In this document: one piece after another, positions 17,042-24,216 of the stretch
Layout of the letters: each line of letters starts with the position of its first letter
Numbering within the stretch: position 1 is the first letter of the stretch
NCBI GenBank assembly: GCA_045121595.1
Contig: JBGVGI010000012.1
Span: forward strand, 62,001-126,000
Origin: Fumia sp045121595
GTDB lineage: Bacteria; Bacillota; Clostridia; Oscillospirales; Ruminococcaceae
Length of the DNA: 64,000 nucleotides
Reading direction: 5' to 3'
Notes under the pieces: model-generated
Seen by the model: only the letters and a program-made list of their open reading frames with translations
Told to the model about the DNA's origin: nothing
Database searches by the model: none
Made by a program: the position numbers and the translations under genes

Positions 17042-18331
17042 TTATTTATTAACTTCGTTAAGTTTGATTTTACGACGATTTTTAACGTGGTCTTCCATAG
17101 GCTTGATATCACCTGCAGCGGTAAGAGCCATTCTTGTTAATACAGGACCGAAGAGCTCGTAAATAAGCACTGCAAAGAGAGTGATATTTCTGATTAAAGT
17201 GCCTTCACCGGGAAGCTGCGCTGCCGCAATTGAGCACATACCGAGTGCTACACCCGCCTGAGGGAGAAGTGTAATACCCAAGTATTTGCAGATTTCAGGA
17301 GAACATTTTGTGAATTTAGCACTTGCGTATGCGCCAAAATATTTACCGAGAGAACGGAAAATGATGTAAACCATACCGATTACAACGATAGCCCAGTCCG
17401 CAAACACGTTAAGCTCAAGCTCTGCACCACTGATTACAAAGAACAAAGCAAGAAGCGGTGACGTCCATTTTTCGGATTTTTCCATAAGGTCGAAGGACAA
17501 AGGACAGATGTTGCAAAAAACTGTACCAAGCATCATACAAACAAGCAGTGATGAGAAGCTTATATGCAAAGCACCGATACTGAATTCCATCATAGCAAGT
17601 GCAACCGTCAGGAATACGAAGGTAATCGTCATATTAAGACGGTTTGTGTTGGAGTTGAACATCTTCTCAAGCTGTGTCAAAATCCAGCCCATAATAGCTC
17701 CGAGGATAAGCGAACAGAGGATTTCAAGAATAGGATTAACAAAGATGGAAATAAAGTCAACAGAGCCTGATATCAAGGTCTTTGCTATACCAAATGAAAC
17801 TGCAAACACGATAAGACCAACGGCATCGTCGAGTGCAACGATAGGCAAAAGCAAATCAGTAAGCTTACCTTTAGCCTTATACTGTCTTACAACCATCAGC
17901 GTTGCGGCAGGAGCAGTAGCAGTAGCAATAGCACCCAAAGTTATAACCTGAGACATTGTAAGCTTGTCGGGCATCATAAGATGCATACCGTAAAGCGCAA
18001 GGTCAACGAAAAGTGTAGCAACAAGTGCCTGGAAAATACCGATAACGGTAGCCTGCATACCAGTTTTTTTGAGTTCTTCAAGTTTAAACTCACTACCGAT
18101 TGAAAATGCGATAAAGCCTAAAGCCACTTCGGAAATAAGTCCGAGTGCCGCAACAGCCTCACCTGAAGCAAAGCCGAGTCCTTCGATACCGATTCTGCCC
18201 ATAAAATAAGGTCCGATTAAAACACCTGCAATAAGGTATGCAGTAACGGTCGGAAGCTTTAAGGGTTTAAACACTCGTGTCATTAAAAGACCCACGAGTA
18301 ATGCGATGGAAACTGAAAGTAATGTGCTCAT
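17042..18331 (-). CDS. Cation:proton antiporter (CPA2 family)
   Basis: A 429-residue membrane protein with about 12-13 hydrophobic segments, of the Kef/NhaA-like CPA2 type: VTAYLIAGVLIGPYF near the N-terminus, a LGAIATATAPAATLMVVRQY segment and VALDDAVGLIVFAVSFG, where the paired Asp residues (DD near 170) are the expected ion-binding site. No RCK/TrkA-N domain is attached. Substrate (Na+, K+ or H+ only) is not determinable. The ATG at 18331 (MSTLLSVS) is used because the in-frame GTG at 18340 lies inside the AAAGGTG binding site. Confidence 0.88.
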   Translation of the reverse strand: MSTLLSVSIALLVGLLMTRVFKPLKLPTVTAYLIAGVLIGPYFMGRIGIEGLGFASGEAVAALGLISEVALGFIAFSIGSEFKLEELKKTGMQATVIGIFQALVATLFVDLALYGMHLMMPDKLTMSQVITLGAIATATAPAATLMVVRQYKAKGKLTDLLLPIVALDDAVGLIVFAVSFGIAKTLISGSVDFISIFVNPILEILCSLILGAIMGWILTQLEKMFNSNTNRLNMTITFVFLTVALAMMEFSIGALHISFSSLLVCMMLGTVFCNICPLSFDLMEKSEKWTSPLLALFFVISGAELELNVFADWAIVVIGMVYIIFRSLGKYFGAYASAKFTKCSPEICKYLGITLLPQAGVALGMCSIAAAQLPGEGTLIRNITLFAVLIYELFGPVLTRMALTAAGDIKPMEDHVKNRRKIKLNEVNK

Positions 18332-18387
18332 ATATATCACCTTTCTATGTATAGCCGGGATTTTTACCCCAAAATTTCACAATTACC

Positions 18388-18416
18388 ATTTTAGCACATT
18401 GTTGTCAAACTGTCCA
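18388..18416 (-). promoter_or_regulatory. Promoter of the antiporter gene
   Basis: On the minus strand TGGACA (18416-18411), 17-bp spacer, TAAAAT (18393-18388) with TGC directly before it. Confidence 0.65.
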
Positions 18417-18428
18417 CTATAAAAACAT

Positions 18429-18462
18429 AAAAAAAACCGATTTTTGCAAATCGGTTTTTGTC
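18429..18462 (-). terminator. Terminator of the MacAB-TolC-like operon
   Basis: On the minus strand AAAAACCGATTT / AAATCGGTTTTT with a 4-base loop and a long T-run, 5 bases after the TolC-like stop. Confidence 0.88.
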
Positions 18463-18466
18463 TATT

Positions 18467-19606
18467 TTAGACGGATATTCCGTTTAAAAGTTCTCTATAG
18501 CTTTCAATTGCCGAAAAGAGATTGTTTTCTGCAGTTTTTAATGCCATCTCCTGAGCCTTTAAAGCGTTTTTCTGCAACTTCACTTCCATCCCCGAAGCTC
18601 TGCCAAGAGTGTATTTTTTCTCAACGTCAGAATATTTTTTAGCTTCATCGGAATACTTCTTACCCTCGGCTTCAAAACTTGCCTTCTGTTTTAAAATATC
18701 ATTATATTTCTGAGTAAGAGAGGTAAACAAAGATTCTTCTGCAGATTTAATCTCATTTCTTTTAATCATACGATTGTTGTTAGCTACGGTATAATCGTCC
18801 TTTGAAAGATGCTTATACTCAAGATTTAGGCATTTTATATCATAACTGTTTTGCTTTGCGGTGATAAAATCCTTCTCAAGGTCTATCTTAGCTATATAAT
18901 CAATATCAGGTGCAGGAAGCTTACCTACCGTCAGTTCATCGTCAAAGGAACGACCGAGCATCTTATTAAGCTCACCTTTTAGCATCTTAACCTGGCTTTC
19001 AAGCTCTGAAATACTATTCACAAAAGAGTTATAGTTTTTCTCCTGTTCACTGACTTCAAGCTTTGTGGCAAGTCCTAACGACTCCCTCACCTTAACGGCG
19101 TTAAGAGAAAGTGCCATACTTTCTTTATTTGCATTCAGGCTTTCAAGGCTTAAAACGAGTTGATTATACGAAGCAAATATTCCTTTTGTCGCACTCACAA
19201 TCTGCTTATCCGCGTGTTCAAGCTTTAATTTTGTAAGATTAAGCTGTTGACTGTACCCTGTTCCCTGTCCCGAATTCATCGAACCAAGAAGCTCGTAAAG
19301 CATCGTAAGTGACATTTTGGTACTCTGGGCAACAACTACAGTTTCAGGCAAAACTGCGGGATTTTCCACAATCCTGTCAATGCCCTCAATGGTAGATTCC
19401 ATCGCTTTATCCATATCAAGACCTGAGTTTACCGCAGGACGGTTAAGCTTTAAATTCTGCAAAGTAGCCTTGTTGCTTTTAACCTGAAGATTATTTGCAA
19501 GAACTTCTTTTTCAATATCGTTGTATTCAAGTGTTTTTGCGAAAACAGGTGTCGCTGAAAAAAGCATAACCAAAAACACTAAAAATACTGAAAATATCTT
19601 TTTCAT
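18467..19606 (-). CDS. TolC-family-like secreted coiled-coil protein
   Basis: A 379-residue protein with a signal peptide ending around AFA-KTLEYNDIEKEVLANN (cleavage near residue 24), then two long heptad-rich helical segments (~120-225 and ~285-370) with the QLNLTKLKLEHADKQI and ALKAQEMALKTAENNLF patterns of TolC/outer-membrane-factor repeats. It is shorter than Proteobacterial TolC (~470) and shows no obvious beta-barrel strands. The ATG is immediately after the permease stop, so it is translated as the last cistron of adaptor-ATPase-permease-TolC. In a presumably single-membrane cell it may extend the adaptor through the wall; that role is inference. Confidence 0.75.
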   Translation of the reverse strand: MKKIFSVFLVFLVMLFSATPVFAKTLEYNDIEKEVLANNLQVKSNKATLQNLKLNRPAVNSGLDMDKAMESTIEGIDRIVENPAVLPETVVVAQSTKMSLTMLYELLGSMNSGQGTGYSQQLNLTKLKLEHADKQIVSATKGIFASYNQLVLSLESLNANKESMALSLNAVKVRESLGLATKLEVSEQEKNYNSFVNSISELESQVKMLKGELNKMLGRSFDDELTVGKLPAPDIDYIAKIDLEKDFITAKQNSYDIKCLNLEYKHLSKDDYTVANNNRMIKRNEIKSAEESLFTSLTQKYNDILKQKASFEAEGKKYSDEAKKYSDVEKKYTLGRASGMEVKLQKNALKAQEMALKTAENNLFSAIESYRELLNGISV

Positions 19607-20794
19607 CTAATTACTCCTTAATGCATCTATAGGATTAAGCTCACTTGCTTTTTTAGCGGGAGCAAATCCGAATATAATACCCACTGCCGCCGAAAAACCT
19701 ACTCCGAGTCCGATAGCAGATAAAGAAAGCACAAAATCGTACCCTATAACAAGTGCTACGATAATCGACAAGGTAAGTCCCAGTAAAAGTCCGATAAATC
19801 CGCCCAGAAGCGAAAGCATTATAGCCTCTGTCAAGAACTGGAACTGTATGGTCTTAGGCTCGGCACCGAGTGCTTTTCTTAAGCCTATCTCGGTAGTTCT
19901 TTCGGTAACTGAAACAAGCATCATATTCATAATACCGATTCCGCCTACCAGAAGGGCAATAGAAGCAATTCCCACAAGCATCGTCTGCATCATATTCTGC
20001 ATTGACTTCATCATATCAAGCAAACTGTTCATTTCAATTACAACGTAACTGTCATCTTTGTAGTTAAAAGCTTCGTTGAGATATGATTTTATATTCTCAA
20101 CGACTAAGTCGGCATCAGCCATAGCGTCCATATAAAGCTCAACCGCCATAATATTCTTACTTCCCGTAAGGTGCATAACGTTTGTGTACGGTATCATAAT
20201 TACGTTTTCATTATGAGCTAAAGTCGTCATAACGGAATCAAGCTGTCCTGAAGTATCGGTTATTCCGACAACCGTATAATTCCCCCCGTCTATTATGACG
20301 TTTTTACCGACACCACTCTCCCCCGCAAAAAGCTTCTGCTCCATATCGCGGTTAATCACGCAAACGCAGTTTTTGTTTTCTACGTCGAGAATGTTAATAC
20401 CTCTGCCTTCAACGACAATCGAGGGATTTCTTTTAAAATAAACCTCGTTTTTACCTTCGAGCAAAATTTCCTCTTCGATTTTTTCGTTGTTGGGAATATC
20501 AATAGTCGAAGTCACAGTCGGTGCAAAGCCGACAATCCCCTCAATATCATCAAGAGCTCTGATGTCCTTATCGGAAAGACCTTGTTTTAAAGGTGTGCCG
20601 TAAGCCTGAACGACAATCGTATTGGCACCGACACTTTCAAACTGCTCGTTAACGTTGTTGATTACGCCCTGAACGATGGTGATAAGGGCAATAATAGCGG
20701 TAACGCCGATAACGATACCGAGTACCGTAAGAAAAGACCTGAGTTTATTCTGTACGATATTTTTCCAGGAGAGTTTAATGTTTTCTTTAAGCAT
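19607..20794 (-). CDS. MacB-like ABC transporter permease (FtsX domain)
   Basis: A 395-residue membrane subunit. An N-terminal helix (NKLRSFLTVLGIVIGVTAII) is followed by a ~220-residue extracytoplasmic MacB-PCD-type domain, then three C-terminal helices of the FtsX fold, including SVTERTTEIGLRKALGA, the coupling motif. It exports peptides, toxins or lipids, powered by the adjacent ATPase. The start is ATG 20794 (MLKENIKLSW), overlapping the ATPase stop by 8 bases with GGAG upstream; an in-frame TTG at 20800 is less likely. Unlike E. coli MacB the ATPase is a separate chain. Confidence 0.9.
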   Translation of the reverse strand: MLKENIKLSWKNIVQNKLRSFLTVLGIVIGVTAIIALITIVQGVINNVNEQFESVGANTIVVQAYGTPLKQGLSDKDIRALDDIEGIVGFAPTVTSTIDIPNNEKIEEEILLEGKNEVYFKRNPSIVVEGRGINILDVENKNCVCVINRDMEQKLFAGESGVGKNVIIDGGNYTVVGITDTSGQLDSVMTTLAHNENVIMIPYTNVMHLTGSKNIMAVELYMDAMADADLVVENIKSYLNEAFNYKDDSYVVIEMNSLLDMMKSMQNMMQTMLVGIASIALLVGGIGIMNMMLVSVTERTTEIGLRKALGAEPKTIQFQFLTEAIMLSLLGGFIGLLLGLTLSIIVALVIGYDFVLSLSAIGLGVGFSAAVGIIFGFAPAKKASELNPIDALRSN

Positions 20795-21473
20795 CGTCAA
20801 GATCTCCTTCCGAAAGTTTTCCGTCTAATATCTTGACGATACGGGAAGCGTGTTTTGCGATATTTGCATCGTGGGTAATCATAATTATCGTTCTTCCCTC
20901 TGAATTAAGCTCTTTAAAAAGCTCCATAACCTGCTTACCTGTTTTCTGGTCAAGAGCACCCGTTGGCTCATCTGCTAAAATTATAGAAGGCTGAGTTACA
21001 ACCGCCCTTGAAATCGCAACACGTTGTTGCTGACCGCCTGAAAGCTGATTGGGGTAAAAATTTCTTTTTTCATAAAGTCCCATTCTGCTTAAAATCTCAA
21101 CTGCGCGTTCCTGTCTTTCCTTTAAAGGAACACCCGCATACATCAAAGGAAGCTCCACGTTCTCACAGACGGTACTTCTTTTCAAAAGCTGAAAAGACTG
21201 AAAAACAAAGCCTATTTCCTTGTTTCTTATATGAGCTAACGTCTTTTCGTCAAGGTTTTTAATCTCTCTGCCGTTTAAAAAATAATTTCCTGAAGTCGGC
21301 TCATCAAGGCAACCGATTATATTCATCATGGTAGATTTTCCCGAACCTGAAGGACCTAAAACAGAAACAAATTCGCCTTTACTGACGGAAAAATTCACCT
21401 TATCAAGTACCACCTGTTCTTCGTCTCCCGTAATATACGTCTTGACGATATCAGTCATATGTACAAGTTCCAT
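20787..21473 (-). CDS. MacB/LolD-type ABC transporter ATPase
   Basis: A 228-residue ATPase with Walker A GPSGSGKST, Q-loop FVFQSFQLL, signature LSGGQQQR, Walker B IILADEPT and switch His in MITHD. It belongs to the MacB/LolD/FtsE subclass and pairs with the permease downstream, overlapping it by 8 bases. The likely start is ATG 21473 (MELVHMTD); an in-frame GTG at 21482 is possible, since the only binding-site-like sequence is AGGCGGTG. Confidence 0.93.
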   Translation of the reverse strand: MELVHMTDIVKTYITGDEEQVVLDKVNFSVSKGEFVSVLGPSGSGKSTMMNIIGCLDEPTSGNYFLNGREIKNLDEKTLAHIRNKEIGFVFQSFQLLKRSTVCENVELPLMYAGVPLKERQERAVEILSRMGLYEKRNFYPNQLSGGQQQRVAISRAVVTQPSIILADEPTGALDQKTGKQVMELFKELNSEGRTIIMITHDANIAKHASRIVKILDGKLSEGDLDDA

Positions 21474-21485
21474 ATTTTGCACCGC

Positions 21486-22706
21486 CTAACTGTTCATCAT
21501 CGGGAAATCAAACATATTTTTAGGGTAATAAACTGTTTCACCTTCTGTAATACCCTCTTTTATCTCAACGGTGAGTCCGTCGTTTACTCCGATAGTAACG
21601 TATCTTTGAGTAAGCTTTCCTTTTTCCTTAACGTATACGAAAGGCTTGTTTTCGTTATCAAACTGCAAAGCTTTCATCGAAATTGTTGTAGCGTTTTCAA
21701 CGTTTTGGTTAAGTGCTTTAACCTCAACCGACATACCCTCTAAAAGTGTTCCGTCGGAAGAAATTATAACGTCTGCCTCGTAATAGGAAATCCCCGCCTG
21801 AGTTACGGCAGTTTTGGAAATTCTGTCAACCACACCGTCAAAGGTTTTGTCCAGAGCATCAACCGTACAGGTAACTTCCTTCCCCTCACTCATAGCAGAC
21901 ATATCGTACTCGTCGACCTTTACAGTCGCAATCATTTCGGTAAAATCGGCTATATCAACAGTGGGAGTACCCTTCATAACGTTGTCGCCGTCTTTGATAT
22001 GTATAGCGGTAATTTCACCTGAAAACTCTGCTTTCACTTCATCGTCAACACGCTGTGAAAGTGCCAGTTCATAAGACGCCTCTGCCTGACTGAGCTGTGC
22101 GGCAGCCGCTTTTTCACTGTTTACAGAAAGAATATCCCTTGTAAGCTCGTAAGTACTTTTTGCATTTTCATACTGTTGTTTTGCCGAGGTGTAAGCATTT
22201 TTAGCGTTATCATAATCATTTCTTGAAATAATTTCCGCTTCAAAAAGCACCTTACTGTCGTTATACGCCTTTTCGGCACTCTCGTAATTAAGCTTTGCAG
22301 AGGTATATGCACTTTCCGCCTGCATTACCTGTTGCTTACCCGAGCCTTCTTTGGCACTTTCATAATTAACTCTCGCCATATCAAGAGAAGCCTTTGCCTG
22401 TTTTAAGGTGTTATCGTAGTCAGTATTGTCAACTGTATATAAAACGTCACCTGCATTTACAGTATCGCCTTCTTTTACGAGAATTTCTTTAATCTCGCAG
22501 TTTCCTTCAGAAGTAAATGACTTCTTCTCAACAGGTTTTAAATTACCACTGAAGTTAAAATAGGTTGTGATATTCTGTACCTTTACTTCCTCATGCTCGT
22601 ACATAGCTGTATCAGAACCTTTTGAGCTTATCGCTATAAGAATGACAACCACTATCGCAATAGCACCGATTACTATGTATTTCTTTTTGATGTTTTTGAT
22701 TTTCAA
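21486..22706 (-). CDS. MacA/HlyD-like periplasmic-adaptor-type subunit
   Basis: A 406-residue adaptor with an N-terminal membrane anchor (IVIGAIAIVVVILIAIS). The order is typical: half-lipoyl EILVKEGDTVNAGDVLYTVD, a long alpha-hairpin (~90-215), second half-lipoyl ITAIHIKDGDNVMKGTPTVDI, beta-barrel and membrane-proximal domains. It should connect the MacB-like permease with the TolC-like protein. The likely start is TTG 22706 (LKIKNIKKK) with AAGGAGTGGAG upstream. First gene of the four-gene export operon; substrate unknown. Confidence 0.88.
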   Translation of the reverse strand: MKIKNIKKKYIVIGAIAIVVVILIAISSKGSDTAMYEHEEVKVQNITTYFNFSGNLKPVEKKSFTSEGNCEIKEILVKEGDTVNAGDVLYTVDNTDYDNTLKQAKASLDMARVNYESAKEGSGKQQVMQAESAYTSAKLNYESAEKAYNDSKVLFEAEIISRNDYDNAKNAYTSAKQQYENAKSTYELTRDILSVNSEKAAAAQLSQAEASYELALSQRVDDEVKAEFSGEITAIHIKDGDNVMKGTPTVDIADFTEMIATVKVDEYDMSAMSEGKEVTCTVDALDKTFDGVVDRISKTAVTQAGISYYEADVIISSDGTLLEGMSVEVKALNQNVENATTISMKALQFDNENKPFVYVKEKGKLTQRYVTIGVNDGLTVEIKEGITEGETVYYPKNMFDFPMMNS

Positions 22707-22812
22707 CTCAAATCTCCACTCCTTGATAATGTGTTATTTTAATTATATACTGCTATAATGAATATATTATGAATATTTAGAAAAATAAAAAATTTAAAAT
22801 TGCCCTTCCCCC

Positions 22813-22841
22813 TTGACAAATGAAAAGAAATCGTATAAAAT
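22813..22841 (+). promoter_or_regulatory. tRNA-Leu promoter
   Basis: TTGACA (22813-22818), 17-bp spacer and TAAAAT (22836-22841), 14 bases before the tRNA. Confidence 0.75.
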
Positions 22842-22855
22842 AATAAAGTCGGTTT

Positions 22856-22942
22856 GCCGCTGTGGTGGAACAGGCAGACACGAGGGACTTAAAATCCCTT
22901 GGTAGCGATACCGTACCGGTTCAAGTCCGGTCAGCGGCACCA
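22856..22942 (+). tRNA. tRNA-Leu (UAA)
   Basis: An 87-nt class II tRNA with acceptor stem GCCGCTG / CAGCGGC, encoded CCA (22940-22942), anticodon loop CTTAAAA (anticodon TAA), a variable arm (TTGGTAGCGATACCG) and T-loop GGTTCAAGTCC. The long variable arm and anticodon identify tRNA-Leu. Confidence 0.96.
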
Positions 22943-22943
22943 G

Positions 22944-22976
22944 AAAAAAGCACTTGCATTTTGCAAGTGCTTTTTT
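22944..22976 (+). terminator. Terminator of tRNA-Leu
   Basis: AGCACTTGCA / TGCAAGTGCT with a TTT loop followed by six T residues, immediately after the CCA end. Confidence 0.93.
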
Positions 22977-22977
22977 C

Positions 22978-23145
22978 AATGATGTTTGCCTCAGGCAAAT
23001 GATGTTGGCTACGCCAATGATAACGGCTATGCCTGATGATGTCGCTTCGCTAATACTTTAAGGCAAACATCGCATCATTGCGAGCGAAACGAGCAACATC
23101 ATTATGCGGAGCATAACATCATGTCGCCGTTAGGCGACGCATCAT
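22978..23145. repeat. Multi-hairpin array of ATGATG / CATCAT units (left array of S23 island)
   Basis: The left half has ATGATG (or ATGATA) at 22979, 22999, 23017 and 23036, each followed by a short hairpin (TTTGCC-TCA-GGCAA, TGGC-TAC-GCCA, CGGCTATGCC, CGC-TTC-GC). The right half has CATCAT at 23073, 23097, 23117 and 23140, again separated by hairpins (TTATGC-GGA-GCATAA, GTCGCC-GTTA-GGCGAC). The whole is thus an imperfect long palindrome whose outer units can pair while every spacer forms its own small hairpin. The last CATCAT merges with the -35 of the S23 gene. No protein is encoded. Confidence 0.8.
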
Positions 23146-23173
23146 TGAAATGTCATAAATTCTGTGATATACT
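23145..23173 (+). promoter_or_regulatory. Promoter of the S23/pyrophosphatase-like pair
   Basis: TTGAAA (23145-23150), 17-bp spacer, extended -10 TGATATACT (to 23173), just outside the repeat array. Confidence 0.82.
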
Positions 23174-23195
23174 TAATTACAAAGGAGGCGATTTT

Positions 23196-23549
23196 GTGAA
23201 AGAAAACAAGCTTACAGAACTGTCAATGGAGTTCTCTGTGGATATTATTAACCTGGTAAAGTATCTGAAATCCAACCACGAATCCATTATTTCCAACCAA
23301 ATCGGCAGAAGCGGCACAAGTATTGGCGCCAACATCCACGAGGCACAATATGCGCAAGGAAAGAAGGACTTTGTTTCCAAGCTTGAAATTGCCTTGAAAG
23401 AAGCTAGTGAAACAGGTTATTGGCTTGAACTCTTGTATCGAACAAAATACATTGACGACCAAACATATAAAACACTTTCGGCAAAATGCACCTCCTTGCG
23501 TGTAATGCTGATCGCATCCTGCCGAACCGCAAAGGAGAATTCAAAATGA
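23196..23549 (+). CDS. Four-helix-bundle protein (S23/Avd-like family)
   Basis: A 117-residue helical protein of the family first seen in 23S rRNA intervening sequences and related to Avd of diversity-generating retroelements. Diagnostic segments are QIGRSGTSIGANIHEA and KLEIALKEASETGYWLELL; it is predicted to form a pentameric nucleic-acid-binding bundle. The start is GTG 23196 with AAAGGAGG ahead and a promoter at 23145-23173; longer in-frame readings begin inside the repeat array. Its stop overlaps the next start (ATGA). Molecular role is unknown; neither reverse transcriptase nor rRNA is nearby. Confidence 0.85.
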   Translation: MKENKLTELSMEFSVDIINLVKYLKSNHESIISNQIGRSGTSIGANIHEAQYAQGKKDFVSKLEIALKEASETGYWLELLYRTKYIDDQTYKTLSAKCTSLRVMLIASCRTAKENSK

Positions 23550-23878
23550 TTGGACCAGTTGTTACCGTAACCGTCGACAGACCTCTGGGTAGTTATCATC
23601 CTGAGCATCCGGACATATATTATCCTGTAAACTATGGCTATATTGAAGGGACAATGGCTGCAGACGGTGAAGAAGAGGATGCTTATGTTTTAGGGGTAAA
23701 TGAACCTGTTTCTGAGTTCACCGGAAGAATAATAGCTATTATCAATCGTGAGAATGATATAGAACATAAATGGGTAGTTGCACCGGATGGTATAACTTTC
23801 ACGCGGGAAGAGATCGTAGAATTAACACATTTCCAAGAACAGTATTTTAAGTCGAAAATCTCCTTGCTATATAAATAA
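23546..23878 (+). CDS. Small inorganic-pyrophosphatase-like protein
   Basis: A 110-residue protein beginning MIGPVVTVTVDRPLGSYHP. HPDIYYPVNYGYIEG and DGEEEDAYVLGV resemble the core of family I inorganic pyrophosphatases, but it is much shorter than the ~170-residue enzyme and shows DAYVLG where the classical DxDPxD signature would be. I recall Clostridia proteins of this size annotated as inorganic pyrophosphatase, without knowing experimental proof. The start ATG overlaps the S23 stop and uses AAAGGAG, so the two are translationally coupled. Terminator follows at 23944. Confidence 0.7.
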   Translation: MIGPVVTVTVDRPLGSYHPEHPDIYYPVNYGYIEGTMAADGEEEDAYVLGVNEPVSEFTGRIIAIINRENDIEHKWVVAPDGITFTREEIVELTHFQEQYFKSKISLLYK

Positions 23879-23943
23879 CTTTAGCTTGGTGTACTTTTGC
23901 TTACCCTTACCTCGATTCTGCTCCGTTTGGTTACTCTTAGGCA

Positions 23944-23977
23944 GAAAAAAGACCTTGTCGAAAGACAAGGTCTTTTT
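23944..23977 (+). terminator. Terminator of the S23/pyrophosphatase-like operon
   Basis: AAAAAAGACCTTGTC / GACAAGGTCTTTTT with a GAAA loop. Confidence 0.93.
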
Positions 23978-23980
23978 CAA

Positions 23981-24150
23981 CTAAATCCACCCTTTCGGGT
24001 GGGTTAAATCATCTTTGATGATGAAATCCTCCCGATGGTTGGATGAAATTGCCTGCGGCGGATTAAAGACGGATTTAATTTCATCTGCGAAGCAGATTTC
24101 GTCCAAATGAAGTTTGGATTTCATCGAGCCTTGCACGATTTCATTAAATT
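23981..24150. repeat. Multi-hairpin array of GATGAAAT / ATTTCATC units (right array of S23 island)
   Basis: This has the same design as the left array with a different unit. GATGAAAT occurs at 24020 and GGATGAAAT at 24041; ATTTCATC occurs near 24078, 24118 and (ATTTCATT) 24138. Small hairpins separate them (CCACCC-TTTC-GGGTGG, GATGATG pair, GCC-TGC-GGC, CTGC-GAA-GCAG). It fills most of the 338-base gap between the pyrophosphatase-like gene and the acyltransferase gene. No protein is encoded. Confidence 0.72.
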
Positions 24151-24216
24151 TTTAACACTCCCGTAACAAAAAATCGTTTTTATAGTGATAAAATAAACAG
24201 TAAAGGAAGTGAGAAT

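Noticed and set aside
18467..22706. Diderm organism suggested by TolC
   Set aside because: No lipopolysaccharide, Bam, Lpt or porin genes appear; TolC-like annotations also occur in monoderm Clostridia. Kept only as a finding.
22978..23145. CRISPR-like periodicity in the ATGATG/CATCAT array
   Set aside because: The repeated unit is only about six bases, the spacers are themselves short palindromes, orientation flips in the middle, and no cas genes are present.
23121..23195. Longer start for the S23 protein inside the repeat array
   Set aside because: The promoter at 23145-23173 lies downstream of that start, and AAAGGAGG precedes GTG 23196.
23196..23549. Diversity-generating retroelement (S23 protein as Avd)
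   Set aside because: No reverse transcriptase, template repeat or variable repeat is visible nearby; the protein is a free-standing family member.
22856..24216. Integrative element inserted at tRNA-Leu
   Set aside because: No integrase, and no second copy of the tRNA 3' end that would mark attachment sites. The terminator of the tRNA is intact, so tRNA-directed integration is not supported.
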